Positions 50,801 through 57,855 of a DNA stretch of 64,000 nucleotides are shown in pieces. How positions within the stretch are numbered: position 1 is the first letter of the stretch; each line of letters opens with the position of its first letter. The translations under genes were made by a program, and so were the position numbers. The stretch lies in assembly GCF_039555335.1 (NCBI RefSeq), contig NC_092628.1, positions 59,383,547 through 59,447,546 on the forward strand. Direction: 5' to 3'. Below the pieces are notes generated by a model. The model had not been told where the DNA came from, did no database searches, and worked only from the letters and a program-made list of their open reading frames with translations. This DNA comes from Amphiura filiformis (taxonomy: Eukaryota; Echinodermata; Ophiuroidea; Amphilepidida; Amphiuridae).

Positions 50801-53800
50801 AATTATTTGGATGAATACCGGTATACAGCCTTTACCTTGTTTTTGTTGTTGAAAGGGATTGAGCGAGAGCTATTGCTCTCTACTGCTCTCCATAAATCTG
50901 ATATAGGAGAGTGATTTTTAGCTCTCCTTAGTTGACCATTCTCTTCTTACATTCTATTGCATGATTGTATGCTCTAAACAGCTCTTCTTGAAGGCTCCAG
51001 AAGAACAGCTCTTCTTGAAGGCTCCAGAAGAGCTATTGAGAGCGTTTTATTAAAAGGCGCCCATGAATGCATGCCAAAAAATCGCTTGCCCCCCCTCGTC
51101 TCGGCTTGCCAAAATTGCTTGCCCCCCTTCGCTCGCTAAAAATTTCTTGCCCCCCCCAATTTTACCCTCCCCAGGGCTCATAATTATGTATGACAGGGAA
51201 ACCTCAGTTAACACATTTGCTAGTCAGTCAAAATGGCCTAAACCGGCAATACAAATTTACATTGAAATTTAAAAGAAGCTTTTTATAAAGAAGGAAACCT
51301 TCCTAAATATGTTGTCTATACTTCACTTGACCCAAATATATGATTTTTTTTTGGTGATGAGAGACTCAAGACATGGAATTTCAGAGAGATTTTGATAGCA
51401 GTTCCATTAATAAAAATCCCTTTAAAAGGGAATACCCAGGCCGTAAGGAAGTCACATGACTGCACAACCCCCCCCGGACTGCCCACCTTAGCTCCACATA
51501 CCTGCAAAGAGGTAGGCAGTGTATGCAGTAAGCCTATATAAAACACAGGTCTTCTGATCAGTCAAGAAGGTGGTGATTCAACCAAAGAACTAGTACTCCA
51601 CAACTGAGCTATGATTGCTGAATAGGCCTAAGTATATGAACTACCTGTATGCTACTAGCCATACTGGTACTACATGTTGCCCTCTGACTGCAGTCAGAGA
51701 ACATCAGTCCCCATTATGCCAATATGTTTGTATATAAATGTATATTATATGAATGCATGTGGTGTTACTATGCTATAGAACATTTGGCTCAGAGGTCACA
51801 GCTAGGATATCAATTTAAAGTAAATGATTTGGTACATGAAGATCAATCAAAACTAATTATGAACTTGTGATGGCCAGATTTAGTGACCTTCTCTGTCAAA
51901 CATTGCACAGATTCTCATGTTGAGTATCTGTGATTTTTGTGAGTGAGAATGTTTCACTGGCAAATGGTCATGTTTTTTGAGGTGGGACCCAATTGTGTCA
52001 CATCTTGCAATTTGTCAAAAATCAACTCCTTTTTTGTATTTCTGATTATATTTCAAAAAGTTTTCACCCAAACTAGTAAAAGTATACATTTTTAGAAAGC
52101 ATATATTGTCATGATTGCAAATCTGTAAAGTTTGAATGGATATACAGGGTGTACCAAAAAATATACAGGGTGATTCCATTGAAAAATACCGAAAAAATTA
52201 AATTTCTTTACCGCCCCAATATTTCTACATAGTATATTAAATTGGAAAATGAACTTGATATTTGGAATGTACACAGTTAGTCCTTTCATTAAATATATAG
52301 TTTGCACTATATTTGTTAAGCCCATTGTGTTATACAGGGTGTGAAAAAAAGTTGTAAATTAATTTTTTTTAAATGTAAAATTTCCCTAAGTGCCATTAAA
52401 TTTGGAAGATATATTCAAAATAGTTTACAGAATTGCTATAATATCAAATTTAAATATCCAATTCCTATATAGGGTGTTCCAAAAATCAATATTCAGTGAA
52501 TAATTAGTAACAAAGGTACATGTACAATACATGTACAATTAGCCTACATGTATCAATAAACTATTTAACAATAACCAGAGATCAATATGTCATCAGATTA
52601 AATCCTTTGACTGTAATAATCTCCTTTTAGAAGATTTATTTCATATTTCAAAGATAAAACAATATTGAAATTTATTTCATATGCATGCATGCAGAATTAC
52701 AGCCCATTGTATTGTATGACCCACATTCCACTGCATTAATTAAAAGCTTGTTAAATCCTTAATTACTAAGTTCATTAAGATTAACTAGGCAATTATAGTT
52801 ATAGAAAGTTAAAAAATAAGATTAACATTATGCAAAATGCATTTTTACTTCTACTAGGCAACAAAGTGCATAAATTTTATTAATGAACATCAACTTCCCA
52901 TTGGAATTACACAGAGCTCCTCCGCTTCCGGCTCCTCCACTTCCGGCACCACCCCTGACTAATTAACTTAATTAAGCTGTTGTAATTAATTAATACATTT
53001 GTTTAATTGTATTTGTTATTAATTCATTAGATTAATAATATATCTTCAAAATAAGACCAAAACCATTTGTTCATGATGAATTTTAGCAAAAATATAGGAA
53101 TAAGTAGACAAAATGATTTAGCAAAATGTGACAGCACCACCTTTTTTAGGGTCCCAGTATAAAAAACATGACCAAATGCTTAATCAATACTTAATTATTT
53201 TGATAAAAGTAGGCCTATATCAAACGGTCTAAGTGGAATAACTTGCATGATGGGAGCAGGAGGATTTTTTACAATTAATTTAGTGTCCGATTATAATAGG
53301 TTCCTTCTAATGGTTCCTTCAAATTCAGTCTGTGATGAGAACAACAATGCAATTCAAATCATAGATGTTTAAGAAGTGTGACCTCAGACCAGCCAGCCAG
53401 CTAGCCAAGTTCATGAATTAGTGGCCATGGCCATTCACCAGTCAACTTTCATATTGCAACATCATCCCTATAATTATGTCAAAAAATAACTTCATAGGCT
53501 ACAGAACAGCTGTAGGAATAATTGTCATGGGGACTTGAATGAGGTTAATATTCCACCCATTCTCTGGGTAAAGTCAAGCTCTACTGAATATAGTTTTATG
53601 AATTTTGTCATGGGGAGTGAGGTTAGTTTTTTAGTAGCCTGCAGATCCATTAGATACTCTGCATTATCCTGTAAAATAATTTAAATGAGGACGAAGCAAA
53701 TGCATTTGGCTACTTCGTTTCAAAGTAGCCAATGTGGGTTCAAAGGACAAGGTCTAAACTGAATGTAATATCACCCAGGGCTGAAGCCTGGGTGAAAAAA

Positions 53801-54232
53801 AGGTGTTATCGTCATGAGACTAAGATCTAGAAACACCCCCGTAATGCTGTTTTGGGGAATTTTGCTAGCAGAATCTTTTTGATGAAAGTCAATCTTTGAC
53901 AAGATGTAACTTTGCTACGGAAAGTGCTATGACAAAAAGGTTTTCAGTGTTGGCTTTCTTTACTCAAGGGCTTTAATTTGATATATAAAATGATGCAGTT
54001 TGATGGCAAATTTGAATTCACCTGGCATACCGATAAATTATTGCACAGCCCCTAACTGTGCAGCATTTGTAAGTAGGTAAGCTTATCAAGTCAGACTGCA
54101 AATGTTGCATGATCATTTATTTATTTTTATCATCATCACTCACTCACCTAATTCAGGCTTCTCAGATATCGAGACTTTAGTCTGAAATTTTTCGATGACG
54201 ATATCAACATCTTGATCTGATAATCCGGCCAT
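35470..54232 (-). CDS. ENGASE: ENGASE, cytosolic endo-beta-N-acetylglucosaminidase (GH85), 13 coding exons
   Basis: The enzyme hydrolyses the beta-1,4 bond inside the chitobiose core of N-glycans and releases free oligosaccharide from misfolded or degraded glycoproteins in the cytosol. Coding exons, 5' to 3': 54148-54232, 48926-49121, 46501-46649, 45267-45421, 43880-44028, 43245-43410, 42664-42767, 42106-42214, 40479-40672, 39450-39586, 38429-38630, 37143-37269, 35470-35868. They join in frame to 2172 nt, 723 residues plus stop; human ENGASE is about 740. All introns are GT-AG. Residues about 30-340 form the GH85 barrel. FDGWLVNIEN at 183-192 holds the catalytic pair Asn189/Glu191. There is no signal peptide, as expected for a cytosolic enzyme. 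The C-terminal half is the less conserved beta-sandwich region. I see no break, so the gene looks functional. Confidence 0.95.
36031..36345. mobile_element. Foldback element in ENGASE intron 12
   Basis: ATGAATTTGGCAGACATTCG and ATAGAGGGCAGCATATCAAT on the left mirror ATTGATATGCTG-like ACTGATATGCTGTCCTCTAT and GGCCGTCTGCCGAATTCAT on the right. Confidence 0.75.
36987..37121. mobile_element. 135-bp foldback MITE beside ENGASE exon 12
   Basis: CGTTGGGCAGGAAAAACCTA ... GGCCCCTGAACATG is mirrored by CATGTTCAGGGGCC ... GAGGTTTTTCCTGCCCAACG. It ends about 20 bp from the exon 12 donor. Confidence 0.9.
37143..37269 (-). CDS. ENGASE: ENGASE exon 12
   Basis: Residues 549-591 (HYLLPTSAFGEGSKIEEMGV through VRIGELK). 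Acceptor CTCTTTCTCAG, donor GTAAATGT, phase 2 to 0. Confidence 0.88.
37344..37630. mobile_element. 287-bp foldback element in ENGASE intron 11
   Basis: ATGTGTGCATCCATATCAAA on the left and TTTTGATATGGATGCACACAT on the right. Further pairs are TGTGTCTCTTTTTACATAAT with its inverse, and ACCAGACTCATCTCAAGTG with CACTTGAGATGAGTCTGGT. Near-perfect over both arms. Confidence 0.92.
37994..38261. mobile_element. Foldback element of about 268 bp in ENGASE intron 11
   Basis: GGCACGGTGCAACTTTATTT with GCATTTCAAAAGTGACA is mirrored by TGTCACTTTTGAAATGC with AATAAAGTTGTATTGTGCC. Confidence 0.8.
38429..38630 (-). CDS. ENGASE: ENGASE exon 11
   Basis: Residues 482-548 (ESAEDKQPMSAYGLRESEQL through SIHCIGWQT). 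Acceptor TTATTATCTTAG, donor GTAAGCAT. Phase 1 to 2, consistent with both neighbours. Confidence 0.87.
39080..39449 (+). pseudogene. CR1/L2-like LINE 3' end abutting ENGASE exon 10
   Basis: The plus strand reads LHWLPVNGRIKFKTLMLVYK and SLNGLSPQYIFNCLTVK, then a degenerate PRTCRKCAGDRAFSNI and stop at 39301. This is the thumb/C-terminal segment of CR1/L2-clade reverse transcriptase. After a frameshift, FKSLIKTHL-like coding remains. The 3' UTR ends in a TTATG-type repeat (TGTTATGTTTATGTTATG) that runs directly into the ENGASE exon 10 splice donor. Confidence 0.85.
39450..39586 (-). CDS. ENGASE: ENGASE exon 10
   Basis: Residues 436-481 (IFETGIVPSHQLLVSYTVKC through GRVILWTSG). Acceptor CATTTGCAG, donor GTAACATAAC. 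Phase 2 to 1. The donor bases lie in the tail repeat of the neighbouring LINE. Confidence 0.85.
39728..40335. repeat. Local duplication in ENGASE intron 9
   Basis: AATCCAGAGTTTTTGGTCTG through GATACATCATCTGTA occurs at 39728-39838 and 40172-40290 at roughly 93-95% identity. TTAGCTTCTGGGCYGGTGTC then AAAAGTA occurs at 40136 and 40298. Confidence 0.85.
40479..40672 (-). CDS. ENGASE: ENGASE exon 9
   Basis: Residues 372-435 (VALVKSWCNLSAQQIQPTFL through GQGQVHPY). Includes WCNLSAQQIQP and GGGSLLLRG, which match ENGASE after the barrel. Acceptor CCAATTCTCCAG, donor GTGAGGCT, phase 0 to 2. Confidence 0.9.
40924..41097. mobile_element. MITE with CAGGGACTG ends, copy 1
   Basis: CAGGGACTGTCTTTTGCTCT and AAGGCAGTCCCTG are inverse ends. 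The interior has paired GGAGAGC and GCTCTCC words. A related, partial copy in opposite orientation lies at 50855-51055. Confidence 0.8.
41705..41822 (+). repeat. Short tandem duplication
   Basis: GTCTATMCTTGTTTAGGGGC then AAATTTCARACCAATTCC occurs twice, about 64 bp apart. Confidence 0.85.
41818..41966. mobile_element. 149-bp foldback MITE in ENGASE intron 8
   Basis: TCTACTCTGAAGTACAAAG versus CTTTGTACTTCAGAGTGGAC, flanked by TACAGT and ACTGTA. The interior is CG-rich (GACGCGGACGCAC, CGCACGCG). Confidence 0.85.
42106..42214 (-). CDS. ENGASE: ENGASE exon 8
   Basis: Residues 335-371 (YWGILDDFLPTHGVSSLPFV, TYFCRGYGEQGFRNGT). Acceptor TATGTCAACAG, donor GTATGTCT, phase 2 to 0. Closes the barrel and contains LPTH and SLPFVTYFC, conserved in GH85. 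Confidence 0.92.
42514..42628 (+). repeat. 38-bp tandem repeat, three copies
   Basis: TTTGCAATTCCTAATTACAA then CTCTTGTGATAGCTTATG repeated three times at 42514, 42552 and 42590. It sits 35 bp beyond the donor of ENGASE exon 7. Confidence 0.95.
42664..42767 (-). CDS. ENGASE: ENGASE exon 7
   Basis: Residues 301-334 (AMSVIRSNNLSAAIFAPGWV, MEKLGREQFITNQN). Contains the conserved AIFAPGWV strand. Acceptor TTCACCTGTAG, donor GTAAGTTG, phase 0 to 2. Confidence 0.93.
43245..43410 (-). CDS. ENGASE: ENGASE exon 6
   Basis: Residues 245-300 (VFFDISDGMFLNYTWNE through FGGGGWNTNK). FFDISDGMFLNYTW and YDVFVGVDVFGR are barrel strands of GH85. Acceptor TTCCTTACAG, donor GTAATAGA, phase 2 to 0. Confidence 0.95.
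43590..43700 (-). mobile_element. Possible tRNA-derived SINE head in ENGASE intron 5
   Basis: On the minus strand GTGTAGCTACAGGTCGATGA and GAGGTTTGAATTCC resemble decayed A and B boxes of a tRNA-type promoter spaced about 45 bp apart. No clear tail was found. Confidence 0.4.
43880..44028 (-). CDS. ENGASE: ENGASE exon 5
   Basis: Residues 196-244 (ATHMPQMVGWVEYLTKEMHT through SLKWQDMLNDNN). VIWYDSV and LKWQDMLN are strongly conserved in the family. Acceptor TTGAATTTCAG, donor GTAAGCTA, phase 0 to 2. Confidence 0.95.
44720..45000. mobile_element. Possible hAT-like MITE remnant
   Basis: CATTCCCAAACTATGGGTCGC near the left and GGGTCATGGGGG ... TTGGGAAGCC near the right are roughly inverse. The ends are decayed. 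Confidence 0.35.
45267..45421 (-). CDS. ENGASE: ENGASE exon 4 (catalytic residues)
   Basis: Residues 144-195. Holds GTVITEWNDG and the active site FDGWLVNIEN. Asn189 is the residue that orients the substrate N-acetyl group, and Glu191 the general acid/base, by analogy with characterised GH85 enzymes. Acceptor TTATCTAG, donor GTAAGTTT, phase 1 to 0. Confidence 0.97.
45975..46482. mobile_element. Foldback element of about 508 bp in ENGASE intron 3
   Basis: AACATCTAAAAAAAAGTAAC and AAATGGCCATTATTCAAAAA on the left match TTTTTGAACAATGGTCATTA and GTTACTTTTTTTGAAATGTT on the right. The arms continue with TTTACAGATTTTTAATACAA and CATTTGTAGC/GACACCTCATTTG pairs. Confidence 0.9.
46501..46649 (-). CDS. 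ENGASE: ENGASE exon 3
   Basis: Residues 94-143 (FVQGVPKLECYRYYHWQYLD, MFIYFSHYFVTIPPPSW, TNAAHKNGTLMLG). FYHW-like YYHW, YFSH and TIPPPSWTNAAH are GH85 landmarks. Acceptor CCTTTATTAG, donor GTAAGGAA, phase 2 to 1. Confidence 0.95.
46690..46910 (-). repeat. Probable dispersed repeat fragment in ENGASE intron 2
   Basis: The minus strand has a 74-codon frame (containing LSHSALRPTCTALMGLALSW) whose composition looks like TE debris, not an ENGASE exon. It is not needed for the splice chain. Confidence 0.3.
47231..47850. mobile_element. Possible foldback element in ENGASE intron 2
   Basis: CCTGTGTCACAACCTGGGGT then ACCTTTGTGTTACA is inversely matched by TGTAACAAAGCCACC and GTACCCCAGTATGTGACACA then GG. 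The middle is unrelated AT-rich sequence. Confidence 0.5.
48511..48885 (+). mobile_element. tRNA-derived SINE
   Basis: The head has an A box (TTAGCTCAATCGATAAGGCG at 48521) and a B box (GGGTTCGAACC at 48565) at tRNA spacing. It is followed by a non-tRNA body and a tail GCGTAGCGCACTATAAATCA plus CTGCGC running into a T-rich 3' end. The anticodon arm and the absence of a 3' acceptor match rule out a functional tRNA gene. Lies in ENGASE intron 2. Confidence 0.85.
48926..49121 (-). CDS. ENGASE: ENGASE exon 2
   Basis: Residues 29-93 (GNHYEPNTSEPIAQPLRTLD, then EVLLWKPDEDGF and LLCHDMMGGYQED). LLCHDMMGGY is the hallmark first barrel strand of ENGASE. Acceptor CAAACTTACCAG, donor GTATAGGT, phase 1 to 2. 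Confidence 0.96.
49252..49304. repeat. 53-bp hairpin-forming palindrome
   Basis: ACACTAGCTACGAATTTGC and GCATTCGTAGCTAGTGT flank a short loop. Confidence 0.85.
50006..50253. mobile_element. 248-bp hAT-like MITE with perfect 8-bp TSD
   Basis: Ends CAGGGTTGCCAAA and TTTGGCAACCCTG. The direct repeat TGTGCAGG flanks both sides (49998-50005 and 50254-50261), which is the 8-bp duplication expected for hAT transposition. The interior has internal repeats (CCCATAGAAACCAATGGT twice, TTGGGCGACTTTT three times). In ENGASE intron 1. Confidence 0.93.
50855..51055. mobile_element. MITE with GAGAGC/GCTCTC interior, copy 2 (partial)
   Basis: GCTATTGCTCTCTACTGCTCTCC and AGTTGACCATTCTC are inverse to the element at 40924. 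It contains a tandem duplication of AACAGCTCTTCTTGAAGGCT then CCAGAAG. Confidence 0.7.
51056..51190 (-). repeat. GGGGGGCAAGCGATTTTTGGCA family, fragment
   Basis: On the minus strand this is the same order as 55798-55910: CATAATTATGAGCCCTGGGG, AGGGTAAAATTGGGGGGG, GGCAAG, CATTCATGGGCGCC. Confidence 0.7.
52142..52500. repeat. Element with repeated ATACAGGGTG words
   Basis: TATACAGGGTGTACCAAAAA (52142), TATACAGGGTGATTCC (52163), TATACAGGGTGTG (52332) and TATATAGGGTGTTCC (52468) punctuate AT-rich sequence. Probably nested ends of one TIR family. Confidence 0.45.
52501..54147. other. ENGASE intron 1, 5' part; no further exon seen
   Basis: AT-rich. The splice phases of exons 1 and 2 join directly, so no exon is missing here. 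Small features only: CCAGCCAGCCAGCTAGCC at 53391 and an inverted GGCTACTT/AAGTAGCC pair at 53707-53730. Confidence 0.5.
54148..54232 (-). CDS. ENGASE: ENGASE exon 1 with start codon
   Basis: ATG at 54232 in good context (GCAAAATGGCC, A at -3, G at +4). Encodes MAGLSDQDVDIVIEKFQTKV, then SISEKPEL plus one base of Gly29. Donor GTGAGTGA. No signal peptide, which fits a cytosolic enzyme. Confidence 0.85.
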
Positions 54233-54548
54233 TTTGCTTGTTTTTTACCTGTCTATGAATGCGAACTCTTACAGAAAACCAAGGACACGTCGACACACAT
54301 GCAATGCAATTGCAAGGCAGTAAAAAATGCACCTGTTTCGGCGTCCTTAGCTACTTCCTTTATAAACGGGCGTAAATTAATCTCTGCATCACAATTACAC
54401 TGACGTTGGTGCTATCTCTCGTTGCGTGAAATTGATGAACTACATCTGTTCTACGTACGAGATTATTTGCCTATCAATTAAGTGCTAAATAAAATTCCCT
54501 ATAAAAGAAACGGGACTCTCACCTGGTGTGTTTTCGTGCGGTACGGTA

Positions 54549-55036
54549 AGGGGTGGTGCAATAATTATGTGTACCCCCCGGGGTGAATTATAGGGGGGGG
54601 CAAAGATTTTTTGGCAGGCCAAAAGGGGGGGCAAGCATTTTTTGGCAGGTCGAGAGGGGGGGTCAAGCGATTTTTGGCAGGTCGAAAGGAGGGGCAAGCC
54701 ATTTTTGGCACAGATATTTTGGGCACCGTTTCTATATTACGCCCTAAAAAGGCATAGGACAACGTTAGGAACACGTTCAAATATGCAAACTTTCCTGCTC
54801 GCTGCGCTCGCATTATATGTTAAGACAATTTAAGGTTTTAAATTCGGGTTCCCCAAAATCTTGCATGTGTAAGGGGGGCAAAGATTTTTGGCACATCAAA
54901 GGGGGGCAAAGGTTTTTGGCACGAAAAGGGGGGCAAAGGTTTTTGGCACGGCCAAAGGGGGGCAAGCGATTTTGGCACACCATTTTGAGAATTCACCCCC
55001 CCCCCGGGGGTACACATAATTATTGCACCACCCCTA
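54549..55036. mobile_element. 488-bp TIR element with G-rich minisatellite
   Basis: AGGGGTGGTGCAATAATTAT, GTGTACCCCC and GAATT on the left mirror GAATTCACC, GGGGGTACACATAATTATTG and CACCACCCCT on the right. Between them are about eight direct copies of a 26-30-bp unit, GGGGGGGCAAGCGATTTTTG then GCAG. ACGGTA occurs on both flanks (54543-54548 and 55037-55042), a candidate target duplication. Confidence 0.85.
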
Positions 55037-55062
55037 ACGGTATCTGTTCAGTATGCACGGTC

Positions 55063-55247
55063 CAGGGGCGGATTTAAGGGTGGGGTGGGGTAGGGGGGTG
55101 GCACATCCGGCGCGAGCAAACCCCTAGGCCCTAATTTTGCATAGCGGCGCCTGACTTTGTGTATTTTTGCATAGCGGCACCTGACTTTTGTGTGGGTGCC
55201 GAGCTGCCGCGCGCCCCCTATTGAAAATTCCAGGATATCTGCCCCTG
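55063..55247. mobile_element. MITE, CAGGGGCGGATTTA family, copy 1
   Basis: CAGGGGCGGATTTAAGGG at the left and ATATCTGCCCCTG at the right. Interior GCATAGCGGCGCCTGACTTT is repeated twice. Related in reverse orientation to the element at 63033. Confidence 0.75.
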
Positions 55248-55444
55248 GGGTCAGTTCGGAATGGGGGGGGTGCACAAATTTGTTAATGTACCGACGAAAA
55301 TATTTTTCTCAACAGAAATTGTGAATTGCCAACCCCAATTTCAATCTCAATACTAAGATGTGCAGTCCCAAAAACCCCATGCCATGTTTTAGCCCGTTTT
55401 TTCCCCCCAAATACCCCACTAGACCTCGTCAGCATTTGCCCCTC

Positions 55445-55591
55445 AGTGGCGTAGCGTGGGTCATCCGATTGGGGGGCACCGGGTCTGATGGGGGGGGGGG
55501 CACAAGCCGTTTTTCGGCCATTTTCCTATGGGATTTTTAAAATTTCATATCGTGCCCCCCCCCCCGTGCCCCTATGACGCTACGCCACTGC
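55445..55591. mobile_element. 147-bp MITE with CAGTGGCGTAGCG ends
   Basis: CAGTGGCGTAGCGTGGG and TGACGCTACGCCACTG are inverse ends around G-runs then C-runs. hAT-like by its ends, but no clean 8-bp duplication is visible. Confidence 0.8.
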
Positions 55592-56275
55592 CCCCCCCCT
55601 CAAATTTTGGCCAGCCTAAAGGGAGGTGGGGGAAACATTTTGGCAAGTGATGTGATTTTTGGCACACATTTATGGGGCACCTTTTAAATAAAACACTCAG
55701 TCTAAAAAGGCTTAATAGGAAAACAGTAGGCCTACAGAAATGCTTAAATATAGGGCCTAGGCCTATATCTAGACCAGGAATAGTTTGTAGGAATACTGTA
55801 CAATAATTATGAGCCATGGGGAGGGTAAAATTAGGGGGAAAGAAATTTTTGGCAAGCTGAGAGGGCGGGGGCAAGCAATTTTGACAAAAATTCATGGGCG
55901 CCTTTTTAAAATAAAATGCTCTAAAAGGTTTTGGAAAACAGTACGGAACGCTTAATTAAATATGCACATTTTCCTGCTCGCTGCGCTCACAACATGTATC
56001 CAGACCATTTAAGGTTTGCAAATCGGGATCCAAAAATGTTGGCATGTGCAAAGGGGGGCCCCCCCCCCTTTGCACATGCCAAAATTTTTGGATCCCCAAA
56101 GATTTTTTGGCAGGCCGAGGGGGGGGGCTAGCGATATTTGGTGGCCCGGGAGGTGGGGGTGGCAAGCGATTTTTGGCGGGCCGTTTGGAAATTTTATCCC
56201 CGGGGGCTCATAATTATTGCACAGCCCCTAATTGGGATACCAAAATATTGTACCCCGGGCTCATAATTATTGCAC
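55592..56275 (+). repeat. Cluster of GGGGGGCAAGCGATTTTTGGC-type repeats
   Basis: Two or three overlapping degenerate members of the G-rich family seen at 54549. Start words CAATAATTATGAGCC (55802) and end words GGGGCTCATAATTATTGCAC (56204 and 56256) recur. TTTCCTGCTCGCTGCGCTCA at 55970 also occurs at 54790, showing common ancestry. Confidence 0.7.
56028..56095. repeat. Near-perfect 68-bp hairpin
   Basis: TCCAAAAATGTTGGCATGTG then CAAAGGGGGG is directly followed by CCCCCCCTTTGCACATGCC then AAAATTTTTGGA. Almost no loop. Confidence 0.9.
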
Positions 56276-57597
56276 AGTCTCTTATATTAGGCCTATACCA
56301 TTATCATGTGTACCGGGACCGTGAACCCGGACCGTGACATGGAGTTAGATTGTGTTTTGGTGCTGTCCCTAAAATTATCTACAGCCTGTCGCTGTGTGGT
56401 GCTCTTCACGTGCTCCGCTGTTTTACCATGGTTTTACCAGAGAGTTGATATTCTTGAGAGGGCACTCTATTCACGTGGTTTCTTTTCCAACGCTAAAAGA
56501 TCACGAATTTTGGTGGTTTGCAAATGAAAAGTGTCCGCACTATCGATTGATTACGTAACTGTTATGAATAATGTATTAGGTTTTCAATGCAATCGCCTCG
56601 ACCCATCAATACATATTATCTGTATTTATCAAAGTACTTGGAATAGCAATCTGGTGAGTTCACTGAACTACGCCCTAATACTGATGGAGTTTTAATGGCG
56701 TTTAATGGCGCTAATCCTCTCCATACACAGATGAACAAATACAATAGGAGAAGGTCAACACATATGACCTCCTATATGACATGTTATATGAGATGTACAA
56801 CAACCTGAATATCATAAAGATCAGTGTTCGTTTGTGCATATGAACTGCATATTTACAATACTAAATATTAGTCGTTATATATTATGCCAAATATTGGTAT
56901 TATGACAACACGGTATATGTATTGTATATAAAACAACTAATAGATCCTGCTATCATGGCGTCAGGTCATTGGTTCATCATATCCCGTATGTTTCTTAAAA
57001 TTCATTCATATTTGAGACAAATTTCTGTGCCCATTTTATAGGCGTACAGGTGGATCCGGTTTTTTGGTCATTTTCATTTCTTTTTGATGAAAGAATTAAG
57101 GTTTTCCACTGCACGGAGGCCACTATGTGATACTAATTTAATGCTATATTTATAAATTGAATACGTGTTCCCGATTGGCTCTATAGCGATTTCACAGAAA
57201 AGGTATTTCTAGTACAATGCAGCGTCGGACTCTAGCTGAGAGCGTAGTAGCCTAAGTCATGGACTCCAAGAAAGGCTCTCCATACACAAATGAACAAACA
57301 CAAAGGAAGGTAGTCTCCTCCGTGACCAGCTTGATTTCGATGGAGCGAAAACAAATTGGCTGCAGAGGAGACGGGTAATTTTGCCATGCAAATGAGGTGA
57401 GTGTCATCCCCCTGGTTTTACGCAGGGACTGCTTTCTCAATCTCATTATCACAACAAATCGACAATCACATCACAGACCGCATGCGAAGTCGTGGGGGAA
57501 ACACGGGTTGCTGAAGTAGTGTACAAACTTGCAAAGTGGATTTTATAAACATTTGCCAAAGTGATTTACGTGTAGTAAAGAAGATTACACACTCAAA
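56276..57597. other. Region upstream of the plus-strand gene at 57598
   Basis: Mostly AT-rich. Its 3' part should contain the promoter and 5' UTR of the gene starting at 57598, but I find no convincing TATA box or other core element. Confidence 0.4.
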
Positions 57598-57855
57598 ATG
57601 TCAACGATTGTGAATGGTAGTGTGAATGCTAGTATGAATGGTGGTCATGGGATGCAAACACCTGTACGAAGCCCTGCCCAAGCAGGGATGACCAACGGGA
57701 AGATGCAGCAGCCACGATCTCCTGCCACGCCAGCTTCTCAGGGACGAGGTAGTCCAGCCATGCCAACACCAACAGCTACGGGAAATCCCAAGGCTACTTC
57801 TACTCCTGGCCCTACCCAAGTTGCTGGTGGATCTGTACCAGGAACCAAACAACAG
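57598..57855 (+). CDS. First coding exon of an unrecognised gene; Ser/Pro/Thr/Gly-rich N-terminus
   Basis: 86 codons from ATG (context CTCAAAATGTC, A at -3) to a good splice donor (CAACAG/GTATGT). The protein begins MSTIVNGSVNASMNGGHGMQ and continues through low-complexity stretches such as PVRSPAQAGMTNGKMQQPRS, RGSPAMPTPTATGNP and GPTQVAGGSVPGTKQQ. The sequence looks disordered, as in the N-termini of many nuclear or regulatory proteins. It has GC-rich third positions and no stop, unlike the flanks. Phase 0 donor. It is divergent from ENGASE, whose start is 3.4 kb away. The family is not identifiable from this part. Confidence 0.7.
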
